In this document: positions 49,233-60,996 of the stretch, piece by piece
Layout of the letters: every line of letters starts with the position of its first letter
Numbering within the stretch: the first letter of the stretch is position 1
NCBI GenBank assembly: GCA_033675265.1
Contig: JAUJYZ010001070.1
Span: forward strand, 1-64,000
DNA: 64,000 nt
Direction: 5' to 3'
Source of the DNA: Actinostola sp. cb2023
Taxonomy: Eukaryota; Cnidaria; Anthozoa; Actiniaria; Actinostolidae
Translations under genes and position numbers: made by a program
The notes under the pieces: generated by a model
Database searches by the model: none
The model's input: the letters and a program-made list of their open reading frames with translations, nothing else
What the model was told of the DNA's origin: nothing

Positions 49233-49720
49233 CAATCTTCTTTCCTTTCCTTCCTTCCCTTCCTTCCTTCCTTCCTTCCTTCCTTCCTTCCTTCCTTCCT
49301 TCCTTCCTTCCTTCCTTCCTTCCTTCCTTCCTTCCTTCCTTCCTTCCTTCCTTCCTTCCTTCCTTCCTAATTCCTTCTTCCTTCTTCCCTCTCTTTCTTC
49401 CTTCTTTTGATTCCTCCTACCTTATTCCCTCTCTGCTTTCCTTTCTCCTTTCGTCTTTGCTCACGTCTTTCGTTTATTTCCCTTCTTCTCCTTCTCCTTT
49501 CTCTTCCCATTCCTCCTTTCTTCTTTCCTAGCTCACGTATTTCATTTCTTGCTTCGATCCTTCTTCCCTCCTTCTTCCTTCCCTTTCCTTCATTCCTTCC
49601 TCCTTTTTTTTCTTCTTTCCTCGCGTATTTTCTTTCTTGCTTCCTTCTTCCCTCCTTCTCCCTTCCCTTCATTCCTTCCTACTTTCTTTCTTCTTTCCTC
49701 ACGTATTTCCTTGATCAGTT
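49233..49720. repeat. TTCC and pyrimidine tract in gene E last intron
   Basis: About 30 pure TTCC units and then a diverged pyrimidine tract. The equivalent in gene D (44752-45080) is a purine tract with a ~78-bp higher-order unit. Confidence 0.85.
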
Positions 49721-50404
49721 TTCTAGTCACCTGAGTGAAATGTCCAGTGTGTGATTGCATGCGTTGCGGTGGGTTTGAGAATGGATAGTCAGCTTCTTCA
49801 CTGTACCTGTTGTCATTACAATCAATCATTTTGGTCAAATTGTGCGAGGTTCACCTCTGTTTGCCAAGCACGTGATCACACGTGACTGTTTTAAAACGAC
49901 GGGCTCATGAATATTCATGACCTCTTGTTAGAACCCATTCTTCTCTCTTCCTCAGTTTTTCACAGGAATCCCAAAGCATTTAATTGCGATTCGGCTATAC
50001 TTACCAGTCCTCCGTGGCTTCCTTGCATGTATATCCGCTCCCGCCAGATGACCAAATATATGCCAGGGTTTTCTCCATCTGCGTTGTTTGGATCGTGTTT
50101 CATTTGCTTGATATTTGCCAATTTCAGGGCGTAAGCTTGAGCTTGTTGAGCCAATCTCGAGTCCCAAGTCAGCGGAGCTGCTCCATGGAGCGCACGCTTG
50201 GAATTATGGGCTTGTAGACATTCATCGATGTTAACTGCCACTTTAATCAAACCAAGTGTCAGTATCATGGTTTACATATGTAACCCTTATGCTGCGACTC
50301 CAGCTCCAATCCTACGCTAGTGTGAACCAGTCCTATGGGCTATTAAGAATCCTTGTTGTTCGATTTAGGTTTTGAGGGGACTGGAGACGAGCGGGAATAG
50401 CCAC

Positions 50405-50690
50405 ATACCATATATGGGATTTCGTTACCATATATGGAATTTCGTTACCATATATGGAATTCCTTTACCATATATGGAATTTCGTTCCATATATGGAATT
50501 CCGTTACCATATATGGAATTTCGTTACCATATATGGAATTTCATTACCATATATGGAATTTCGTTACCATATATGGAATTTCGTTACCATATATGGAATT
50601 TCGTTACCAAATATAGAATTTCGTTACCATATATGGAATTTCGTTACCATATATGGAATTTCGTTACCAAATATGGAATTTCGTTATGTT
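50405..50690. repeat. 20-bp repeat with CCATATATGG, gene E intron 3
   Basis: About fourteen units of ATATATGGAATTTCGTTACC; about twelve carry CCATATATGG and one CCAAATATGG. Expanded relative to the left arm. Confidence 0.85.
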
Positions 50691-50819
50691 ATTAAATTAG
50701 GTACTGACCTGTAGTTTTAGAAAAACTTGTGTGCCATGCGTGCGTGTATGTGTGGCCGCGTTTCTTCCAGTAAAACAAATAATTATTGGATGTCAAAGTA
50801 ATGACCATGTAGATGTATT

Positions 50820-50860
50820 TTATTATATTATATTATTTATTACAATTATTATTATTATTA

Positions 50861-50925
<65 letters not shown>

Positions 50926-50977
50926 TATTATTATTATATTATTATTATTATTGTTATCATTATTATTATTATTATTA

Positions 50978-51050
<73 letters not shown>

Positions 51051-51056
51051 TTATTA
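50820..51056. repeat. ATT microsatellite in gene E intron 3
   Basis: About 235 bp of TTA units. Absent from the matching gene D intron. Confidence 0.88.
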
Positions 51057-52149
51057 CAAAATTTCGATTTTACTGTTGCCGGTGACCATTGCGATATTTT
51101 CTTTCTCCGGCGTTCGATAATTTAAAAAAGTGTTGATTCATTCAGTTTCAGCTCTACCTGCGTGAACTCCGTTCTTGTTCACCACTGGTTTAGTAACTGT
51201 AGGACGACAGAAGTTACATGCAATAGGACAGTACTTCTTCATGTAGTATCTATGACCACTGTTACAGTATCCAGAAGATTTCCAGTAACCACAAGACCTC
51301 TGGTCTTTGTCGTTTAAATTACCTAAATTACAATGGTTTATCGTCAATTTTGGCTCAATACAGTTGCTTTATGTTAACCAGGACATGAGAAAGGTAAAGA
51401 AGAGAAAGAGGAATAACTCGACAAGAACAATTAAAACTATTAAAACTATGTTTTTATTTTATTTTTATTTTTAAATAAATTATTATTATTATTATTATTA
51501 TTATTTTAATTGAAAATGTGATGATGATTTTCATAATGACGATAGCCATGAGGATATGACAGTGATGGTTGTATTGATGATGATGCATGGTGATGTTGTT
51601 GTAGATGTTATTGACGATGATGATGATGTTGATCATATCAAACTCATTGCCCATAAACTTGGACATTTGCTCTAGGACTACTCTAGCTAGCGTCCAGTAT
51701 CTCGCACAGTCGTGTATAAAGCTGGCAATCGAATAAAACTTCGCATCGACGAGTAGAGAGCAACGGTACGTGTATTGCTTAAATAATCTCCATTTGAGCC
51801 ATCAGACCGCTTCTCCAAATGCCTCCACCGACACACGCAAAAACCATCAACAATAACAGGATAGACCTATAGTTTTTTTGAAGTTTGCCCCATTGAAATT
51901 AATCGCAATATACGTCAATCTTATACCAAAATAACGGAAATTTATCGCTGAATTCGATTTTCACGGTAATAATGTGTTTGGAGCATACGTATTAGAGCTT
52001 AACACGCTTATCTCATCTGACCGTGAGACGCAAGGTCACGCTCGCTTGTGAAAATCACTACAACGGAGCTCTTCAAAATCTATTTTGTCCCATTAAATTT
52101 TTAAAGCTGTTGCTTTCAAAACTATCTTATTTTACAGCTAAGATAATAT

Positions 52150-52496
52150 ATCATGTTGATGATGAAGATGTTGATGATGGTGATGATGGATGATGATGAA
52201 GATGATGTTGATGATGAAGATGTTGATGATGGTGGTGATGATGATGATGATGATGATGATGAAGATGTTGATGATGGTGAGGATGGATGATGATGATGAT
52301 GATGTTGATGATGATGTTGATGATGATGATGATGATGATGAAGATGTTGATGATGGATGATGATGATGATGTTGATGATGATGATGTTGATGATGTTGAT
52401 GATGATGATGATGATGAAGATGTTGATGATGTTGATGATGTTGATGATGATGATGATGATGATGATGATGACGATGATGATGATGATGATGATGAG
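52150..52496. repeat. GAT microsatellite in gene E intron 2
   Basis: GATGATGTTGATGAT units, the inverted counterpart of the 41596 tract; it ends at the shared anchor GTACGTAGTCA. Confidence 0.85.
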
Positions 52497-52543
52497 TACG
52501 TAGTCACTGGAAAAAATGCGCAAAGAATATCCAAGGTTTATTA

Positions 52544-52894
52544 AGGTGCGGTAATACGAGCAACAAAATCGTGCAATTTGTCGCGCAACATTGTTCAGAT
52601 TGTTGCGTTGCAAGTTGCAGAGCAATGTTTCTCGTATTACCATCGTTCGCGCAACTTGTCGCGCAACAAATTACATTTTCGGTGTTGCAGGTTGCAAAAC
52701 TTTGTTGCATGAAGTAGAAAAATCTTCTACTTTGCGCAACAAAGTTTTGCAACCTGCAACACGAAAATGTGTTGCGCGACAAGTTGCGCGAACGGTGGTG
52801 ATACGAGAAACATTGCTCTGCAACTTGCAACGCAACAATCTGAACAATGTTGCGCGACAAGTTGCACGATTTTGTTGCCCGTATTACTGCACCT
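52544..52894. mobile_element. 351-bp near-perfect hairpin MITE in gene E intron 2
   Basis: AGGTGCGGTAATACGAGCAA pairs with the complement at the far end along almost the whole length. TTA flanks on each side (52541-52543, 52895-52897). The end lies only 25 bp from the ShK exon. Not present in gene D. Confidence 0.83.
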
Positions 52895-53261
52895 TTAGTA
52901 CGCATTCACACTACTTACATTGACGGAGTTGTGGCCCGGCTCTTTTCGGGAGTTGGGATGACCCGCAAACTCCACATGTTCTGGCACAGACTTTCTTCAG
53001 CCATGAGGTATATTTAGATCCCTTGCAATGATCTTTCCATCCTCTACAACTGCTTGTAGGTTTGATGTCCCTGCCTGGTACATATATATAATATATATTA
53101 TAAAAAGTTATTTTTGAAGAGGTAGAAGTAGTCATATTTTAGTTCGAAGTAGAGTAGGCTTTGACTATTCCTTAAAAAGAAATAAGCGCCCTGCTTCCAA
53201 TAAGCGCCTCCCTCGAATAAGCGCCCCCTCTAGAGGCCTAAAAAATTTATAAGCGTCCTGG

Positions 53262-54760
53262 GGCCGGTTGCATAAAACTTACGAGTCTACTTAAGTGTAC
53301 TCGTAATTTAAGACTGTTGCAAATAATGAGTTAATTGCTCACTTAAGAGTTTCACTTAAGTATTGGATCTTACGATTATCGTAAGTGACCACTTAAGTGC
53401 TGTTTATGCAACGAAATATACGGGTGTTGCACAAACGCTTTGCGCCCATTTCTTAAGTGCAGAAGTCGTCCGTAAATTTACGGGAGCCCTAGAGGTCCCG
53501 TAAAACTAAGTGCGTCATGGAAAATCTTACTTTCAGTTTCAAATTTCCTTCAATATTTTTAATTTATAAACATATCATAGCCTGGTATTGTAAGTGTGTT
53601 TATTTGGACTAATTTGGAGATATATATTTTCAGGAAAAAGTATTATGCTTTTTAGCGCTATTTTGCAGCATGCATGTATGCACATTTTAAGATTTGACAA
53701 GCAAATTTTGGCATTTATAGGTTTTATTTATCCTGCCGCTAGAATAGTTTAGATGGAGAACAGTCAGATGGCCATGAAGCCTTAGAATCCCCGGGGGGGG
53801 GGATGGGGGAGTTACTCCCTTTGCCCAAGTGGTAGGGGTGATCGGCGCTCCTTTTAGGGTTCAAAATATTTCCTGTGTGTACCTTTTAGGGTTCCGACTC
53901 AAAAGTCAGTTACGTAACATGACTCCGTACCTTTTAGGGTCGATTGTTATTTAATTTCTTTAGAACCGCAGAAAAAAGATAATAATAATCATAATCATCA
54001 TCATCATCATCATATATGGTCGTACCTTTTAGGGGTTGGGATTAACATGGCTCCAACATCTCTTTTAATTTATGCGTACCTTTTAGGGTCGTTTTCAAAA
54101 TCAACCGCCGATCACCCCTACCACTTGGACAAAGGGAGTAACCCCCCCCCCCCCCCCCCCTCCGGGCTTAGAATCGACGAGTGAGCAGTTAAACTCAGAG
54201 CAAGATATTAGTTGGGAGGACAATGTGCCACAACAACCAAAGAAAGAAGAAAAGAAAAGTCCACAAGTGAGAGCAGGCGACACCACAATCATAAGTAATC
54301 TGTACGAACAACAAGTTTAGACAATCTTAAAAAAAATTAAAAAAGAGGAACATGAGGAAATAACAATTGCTAGACCTACAAATTAAAATTGCAAAAGACG
54401 AACTCGCACAAATAACTGGATATATATATAAATGTGCTCATTTTACTTTCCTTTATTTCATCAAGTAATCGTTTACATTTTTGTACAATCGATGTTATTA
54501 AGTTTTGAAAGTTTTTTGATTTATTGGCTTCTATAGGTTTTGTTAATTATACATTTTTGTAATCAAATTCTATGAGTTCTATGAATTAAAAATATTTATG
54601 CTTAGCCAAGCACTTAAGTGTCCCCGTAAATTCACTCTTAAGTAATTCACTTACGAAAGTGTTCAGTAAGCTTCATGCAACACGCTTTAGGAAACCCGTA
54701 ACACAATCTTAAGTGCCTCACTTAAGTGAACACTTAAGTACAGATTTTATGCAACCGGCC
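53262..54760. mobile_element. 1.5-kb inverted-repeat element in gene E intron 1
   Basis: Ends GGCCGGTTGCATAAAA and its complement, many internal CTTAAGT motifs near both ends, and CCTGG on both flanks (53257-53261, 54761-54765). No transposase frame was found. A second element lies inside at 53790. Absent from gene D. Confidence 0.75.
53790..54166. mobile_element. 377-bp element nested in the 53262 element, 9-bp duplication
   Basis: Inverted ends include GGGAGTTACTCCCTTTG and ACCACTTGGACAAAGGGAGT, preceded by G or C runs. Flanks CTTAGAATC at 53781-53789 and 54167-54175. Several TACCTTTTAGGGT motifs occur inside. Confidence 0.8.
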
Positions 54761-55505
54761 CCTGGGCGCTAAATCGAGCATTTACGGTATATATATATAT
54801 CATGATATATAATGAACTGTGAAAGAGTCATGGGAATGTATTACTAAAGAGTGCGATGTGGTGTATTCTGTGATTAATAACTCCTTAATTATATTATTAA
54901 AAATTATAAAATAGCTAGGATTTTCTTAGAATTGGAATTTGAAAGGCCGCCGCATAGACAAACAAAAAACAGTGAGAACACATCACTTACATGCTCGCTT
55001 GTAGACAGATGGTTGGTCGTCCATGACGCTCAAGTCCATGGCATAAACCACAGTAGCAGACACGAAAAGGGCGGCAAGAAGAGCTTGGGTCATGTTTCTA
55101 GCGTCTGAATGTTTGGCTCTGAGACATGAAATGGAATTGAACTCAGTTTAAATGCGAGTATAACACCTTGCACCTACCGAGAGTAAACGTGAATACTGGA
55201 CTGATACACAAAGCCAAATCATTAAAAGCCAAACAAATCCTTGAAGTGAACATGACGCATTGGAATTTGAACTGTCATTCCTTTTACGCCATGAAGCGAA
55301 CAACTACTACAAGAGACGCTGTCTGAGTAGATGACTTTTCTATTGATGAAATTTGTAAATGTTTCAATTGTCAATGAGCAACTACCCCCGTCCCCTCCCC
55401 CACTGGTCACAATAGTTTTAGCTGCCGTTGTTACGCTTTGGTAAATACTTCAAACCAGTAGATTTGTCTAATGGCACCTTCGGCTTAGAGTACTCAGCAG
55501 TATAA

Positions 55506-56640
55506 AGGGCCGTTTATACCGGCGATTTTATCGCCGATTTTATCGCCGAGAAGTTATTGCAACCACAAATCGTCCGTGTAAACTACCGGCGATTTCAGTA
55601 GCGGCGATAAAAATTGCAGCCAAATCGCTGCAATTTCGAACCGTGTGTTAGGAAAGGACTCTCTTAGTAAAGCGTGTACCGTTCGCTGGTTCTTTTATTG
55701 TTACTTCTCTTCTGCTTCAAACTCATACTCATACTGACTTTACAAGTTGAGATGTAACTATTTTTATAGCGAGTTCACAGATAATTATGCATTGCAACCT
55801 ACGTCAGGTTTATGAAGGTTTCTAATTGACCAACGTAATATGGAAATTCTGTATCATGACAGCTGGACAAATAACTAGCTGACGAGATAAACCATAGGTT
55901 CAAAATATAGTTACAATTTGGTATACTGCATCAAACTGATATTGCTATATAAATAATAATAATTTTATATAGCGCCACTATCCATAACAATGATCAGAGC
56001 GCTTAGAGAATGCTAATTAAAAACCTAAAAATATCCATACATAGCTAAAAAATAATAATAATGGTAAAAACTACAAGCTATCTAGTTGTATCGAAATAAT
56101 ATGGTTATAAACGAAGGAGAATAATATCTAACGATACTATGTGTTTGAGTGTGTAAGTAAACACGAATTTATACGAAATCAGTTGAATTATTTTGACAGT
56201 CTAAGAAACTGAATCAAAGAGTACTAATTGAAGATCCCGATCTAATTTAGTCCTAATGAATGTGCTTAATCGATTGACTACGATTTTGACATTTAATATG
56301 AAGTATAGCTTCCTTATCAGGATTTCGGTAATTCTCTGCAGATATTCAAGGAAGATCATATTAAAAGAAGCCGGTAAATGAAATCCTAGTTTAGAAAATA
56401 GTCGAATGCTTAATGAAAAAGTAGTTATATCAGATAACCAGTGACGAACATCAGAACATCCTGACTAACGACGAGAGTACAACTCTCTGTCGGCTAAAAA
56501 GCTTAACATTGAAACATGTATTATACTTATAAGAAAATCAGTAGTTTTATCTCGTAACACATGCTCGAATTTTTGTGCAACTCCGCGGCGATAAAGTTGC
56601 CGACAAAATCGCCGATAAAATCGCCCGTGTAAACGACCCT
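55506..56640. mobile_element. 1.1-kb TAA-flanked inverted-repeat element
   Basis: Starts AGGGCCGTTTATACCGGCGA and ends AAATCGCCCGTGTAAACGACCCT, with TAA at both flanks. The 3-bp TWA duplication suggests a PIF/Harbinger-type element (inference). Inner GGCGATTTTATCGCC motifs repeat at both ends. It lies upstream of gene E and is not in the left arm. Confidence 0.78.
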
Positions 56641-56720
56641 TAAAGACTCAGAAAACATTATGTTAATTCGTTCTGCAGAGAATCGTTTTCGTATGAGTGG
56701 GAAAGTTAAGGTACCGTGGC

Positions 56721-57740
56721 CGTGTCGTATTGAAATGCTTTGATTGGATAGATGCATCTGTTTTTTGATTGGTTCAGAAAGAAAGCCACTTGAGTGTCAC
56801 GGTACCGTAGGTTTCCCGCTCATACGAAAACCACTCTATTGGATGAGATGCATCTGCACGCTTTTTGATTGGTTCAGAAAGAAAGCCACTTGAGTGTCAC
56901 GGTACCGTAGGTTTCCCGCTCATACGAAAACCACTCTATTGGATGAGATGCATCTGCACGCTTTTTGATTGGTTCAGAAAGAAAGCCATTTGAGTGTCAC
57001 GGTACCGTAGGTTTCCCGCTCATACGAAAACCACTCTATTGGATGAGATACATCTGCACGCTTTTTGATTGGTTCAGAAAGAAAGCCACTTGAGTGTCAC
57101 GGTACCGTAGGTTTCCCGCTCATACGAAAACCACTCTATTGGATGAGATGCATCTGCACGCTTTTTGATTGGTTCAGAAAGAAAGCCAATTGAGTGTCAC
57201 GGTACCGTAGGTTTCCCGCTCATACGAAAACCACTCTATTGGATGAGATGCATCTGCACGCTTTTTGATTGGTTCAGAAAGAAAGCCAATTGAGTGTCAC
57301 GGTACCGTAGGTTTCCCGCTCATACGAAAACCACTCTATTGGATGAGATATATCTGCACGCTTTTTGATTGGTTCAGAAAGAAAGCCACTTGAGTGTCAC
57401 GGTACCGTAGGTTTCCCGCTCATACGAAAACCACTCTATTGGATGAGATACATCTGCACGCTTTTTGATTGGTTCAGAAAGAAAGCCAATTGAGTGTCAC
57501 GGTACCGTAGGTTTCCCGCTCATACGAAAACCACTCTATTGGATGAGATACATCTGCACGCTTTTTGATTGGTTCAGAAAGAAAGCCACTTGAGTGTCAC
57601 GGTACCGTAGGTTTCCCGCTCATACGAAAACCACTCTATTGGATGAGATACATCTGCACGCTTTTTGATTGGTTCAGAAAGAAAGCCAATTGAGTGTCAC
57701 GGTACCGTAGGTTTCCCGCTCATACGCAAACCACTCTAAC
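56721..57740. repeat. 100-bp tandem array grown from a MITE half
   Basis: Units recur exactly every 100 bp (CATACGAAAACCACTCTATT at 56821, 56921 ... 57621, last one CATACGCAAA at 57721), about ten copies. Each has GATTGGTTCAGAAAGAAAGCC and the MITE end GTAGGTTTCCCGCTCATACG. The left arm has one unit only. Confidence 0.88.
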
Positions 57741-59067
57741 TCATGAACCGTACGTAATTACAGTGGACACATTTACGCGCTCCATATATAAATATATCAA
57801 TGGTATATCAAAGGCTCGTGACTAAGTGATACACAAGAGTCAAGAGAACATCCAGCACTTCTAAAAGACATCGATATTTGCTTTGGACATATTCGTTTCA
57901 GACGTTCTTGAAAATGATAGTTATATTAATAACGATTATTTGGGATTAAAGAAACTGTTGGAGCGCGCATTACCAATGTCAGTGTGGATTGAATTTAGTT
58001 ATAAACTCTGTAAACTGTACTTTCCGACTTCTGTCATAAACATTTTTTCCGAGATCATTTCATTGACTCGGATTCTTCGACAAACAAGAATAATTCGTCT
58101 TTTATACGATGCATGTTGACTCAACAGACAAATCAGATGCTGCAATTGTTGCTCAGTAAATGCATGCCGTATATAATTTGTATTGCCGCCTTTTTTTAAT
58201 TTAGCAAACTTCGTTTTAATTTCAAAATCGAAATGCAGAATTTGATATACTATATTTTTATTTTATATGTAGTTTTAAACTGAACACTTGTAAAAGCATT
58301 AATGGTCTCAAGTACTCACCAAGTCGTTGCTAACACTTATCAAGAAAGGTTTCTCTTGCAGTTCTTCACCGTCTACTAGCATGCATGCACTGGCAGTTGC
58401 ATGTGACTGTCGTCCTGTTTTATGAAGTCTTCAACTGAAGGCGCGGCAGGTCAGTAAGAATAACTGTCACTCACTCTTTGTGACATTTTCAGTTTTCAAA
58501 ACGAGCCGGTTCTTTTATTTCTAGGTTTTCTTTCAATTTGATTTGTTTCTGTCTAACAAAGGCTCCAACGATCCGAAAAGTTTGTGTGTTTATACAGTAG
58601 ATGGATGGCCTCGGGTAATATCAACGATCCATTGTAGAGTTCAGTTAATTATCTTATAAACTATTTTCGCTACAAAAATAAATTGTGTGCTGAAACGGTT
58701 GAGTTGATGAAAACAAAGCGAAAGTTGCAGCTTGTCGTTCGATCACGTTTAATAATGAACAAACTAATCGAAATTAATTCACGTTGAGCAATCATCATGC
58801 AGTCATTTATCGACGGAGCCGACTAAACTGCATATTATCTTGGGTAAGGGAAGTTCGAGCACCCCTTGTTAAAATCCTCAGAGTACCCCTGAAAGTACTA
58901 ATTAGATCATAAATATTTTTATTCAACGGAACATGTTCATGCAGTACGTCGATCAAGGACTGGGTTACACGAGCCAACGTGACCCAAAAATACACTCAAA
59001 CTAAACGGCTTATTTCACTATTCAAATAACGCAACGATGACATGATTTGTGCAAGAATTCGTATGTT

Positions 59068-59305
59068 ATAGGAGGCAGCATGGTCGAGTGGCCAGAGCAT
59101 CGGTCTCAGAATCCGGTGACCCCGAGTTCGAGTCCCGCTCTGTCCACTAGCTCCTTCGCCTCCTTGCCAGTTGGGTTTCTTAAAAAAAAATAAAAAATTT
59201 CAGTTTCAGTTTCATTTTCAGGAGGACCAGACTGGAAAAAAGCATAGCTTTATCTGTTACATCCCCATAAAATAAAGTGTTATATATTATTATTATTATT
59301 ATATA
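59068..59305 (+). mobile_element. tRNA-derived SINE inserted in the right arm only
   Basis: GGCAGCATGGTCGAGTGGCC (A box) and CGAGTTCGAGTCCCGC (B box) open the element; an A-rich stretch, a CAGTTTCAGTTTC tail and ATT repeats close it. The left arm (about 37235-37250) is uninterrupted between AGGAACATAATAGACGAATT, so this is a clean filled/empty pair. Confidence 0.72.
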
Positions 59306-60335
59306 GTAATGTTCCTGTCGGTATCTTCTCTTTGATGTCAATTAATTACGCAATATTCTCTCAGTTTCAATTCACTTTCAAGTCAGTCTTATTTTAACTA
59401 CCACACTCGGTACATGTGAGGAGTTTGCGGTTTTACGGCTGCTCTTTTCTGTTCACAGGTCAATTCAAGGAGTTTGGCTTTCAGTTCGAGCTGTAGCTCT
59501 TTCTCTACGCACAGAGAACAATTTCCTGTTAGCTTGCTTCGGGTTGACAACGATTTTAACGTTAACTTCGGGGTTGAAAAATAGGCTTTCTAATGCTGAC
59601 AAACATATGTGCTCGAGTTGGTTTACAGTGTTACTACAATCCGTGTCGGTCTACACATTCTTTCGTTCATACAAGAGTTTGTTATCAACATCAGTCTGTA
59701 ATCTTTTGTTGAAACAATTAATGTCACACTTGCTTGAATCAGTAAATATAATTTATTTTGTAGTTAGTAATATAGTACATCGATCGTTTCAAAGAGTACA
59801 ATAACAAAAACAAACCTACTAAATATTAGAGCGATTCTACAAAAAGCGAATTGAAATCACAAAGATTTGTATGGGAAATTGTTTTCGTATGAGCGGGAAA
59901 CCTACGCTTTTGGACGAACTAGCCTCGTTTCCATGTAATTGCTAGAATTCAAATGGTACTTTACGGTGGTTTCATTTAAATTGATGGGCTTTTGGTGTAT
60001 TACTAGACTATGTATGGTCTTGCAAGCAAAAAATGATATTATACTTATTAAACTCGAAACTTTTCTCAGTTTAATTTATGCAAATTACTCGGCCATTATT
60101 GCATTCGGTCTATTGACGTCACACTTGCTTGGGTACATTTTAGGCGAATGGAAGCGTCGGACCGTCTAAGTGCAATACCCGATACTAAACTTTCGTCTTT
60201 CTCTCATTTCTTCTCTATTGAATCGACGAGGGGGGAGCTACGAAATGTTTGACAATTAAGATAATACGGATGTAGAACATTGCCATTTTAACGTGAATGT
60301 CTCATCTAATTGAAACTTCATTTTAAACAAATTAT

Positions 60336-60996
60336 TCAATTCAGCTGCCAGCGGAATGGAGAAATCTTGTTGCCATGACAAGTGAAGTCACGTGGTCTAA
60401 GGCCAAATTTAGCGGCAAGTTGATCCAACGATGGAATCAAAGAAGTGGATTTCTTTGAATCGTCCAGCAGAGATGCACGAGCAAAGCACGTGATTTCTTC
60501 GGTTATACTGCAATAGTCTTTAAAGCTATTGAGACGAAGAGATTCTGCAACATTCTTGTTGCCAGTGTCTCGGAAAATCTTTCGTCGCGAAAGATCATCA
60601 ATCATCCCAATAATTTTCTGATCAAGAAATGGGAATTGTCGTGGCCAGTTTTGTGACTCTGTAACTATCGCTGCTGACTGGTTGTTTGGATTTAGCAAGG
60701 GCTTCAGTAGAGTGAACAGCCTTGGTAGAGCAATGTAGTCCCAGAGATTGGACGTTGTGATCCTGTCAAACTTCATTGCATCTGGAATGTAGTTGGCCAC
60801 CTGGGTACAGTCGCATAAGATGAAGGAGATGTGGATTCCATCGCTCTGAAGACGTTCAATACACGATTTTAGGACGTCGGTAATATGTCTGTTCAGTGTA
60901 CATCTCAGTGACATCGCTCAACTCTGGGTAAAGCAGCGTACGTTGGCATCTTTATAATCCACTAAAAGGCAGACAAACGGTCCAGTATTGTTGTGT
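60336..60996 (-). pseudogene. MYND/DUF4470-like gene copy 3, truncated at both ends
   Basis: Minus-strand sequence matching 35832-36516 of copy 2: CIERLQSDGIHISFILCDC, TTSNLWDYIALPRLF, LRPRDFTCHGNKISPFRWQLN. It begins mid-exon at the outer edge of the right palindrome arm, lacks the MYND exon, and has a ~20-bp internal deletion and frame disruptions near 60890-60970. At the 3' end a deletion fuses RWQLN straight to former 3' flank, removing about the last 20 codons. It marks how far the inverted duplication reached into the copy 2 gene. Confidence 0.83.

Larger units (their letters stand above)
49060..55093 (-). pseudogene. ShK-CAP gene E: inverted copy of D, one ShK fewer, CAP frameshift
   Basis: Six minus-strand exons: 54991-55093 (signal peptide MTQALLAALFVSATVVYA), 52919-53074 (ShK), 51158-51322 (ShK), 50005-50234, 49731-49806 and 49060-49200 (CAP). 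Splice sites match those of D. The first ShK exon is a hybrid: its first half matches ShK1 of D (RDIKPTSSCRGWKDHCKGS) and its second half matches ShK2 (ARTCGVCGSSQ), so one domain is lost but six cysteines remain. The second ShK lacks two residues present in D. The first CAP exon is 230 nt against 229 in D: CCC replaces CC near 50066, so the frame breaks after ADGEN and stops early, while the next two CAP exons stay clean. That points to a recent lesion or a base-calling error in a homopolymer. Confidence 0.85.
47812..60996 (-). repeat. Right arm of the giant palindrome
   Basis: Inverted counterpart of 35832-46600, longer by about 2.4 kb. It has its own insertions: 47995-48285, a 351-bp hairpin (52544), nested elements at 53262-54760, a TAA-flanked element (55506-56640), a 100-bp tandem array (56721-57740) and a SINE (59068-59305). 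The two arms keep co-linear exons, introns and 3' flanks between these events. Confidence 0.88.

Noticed and set aside
59068..59145. tRNA gene
   Set aside because: The tRNA-like head is followed by a SINE tail, and the left arm has an empty site.
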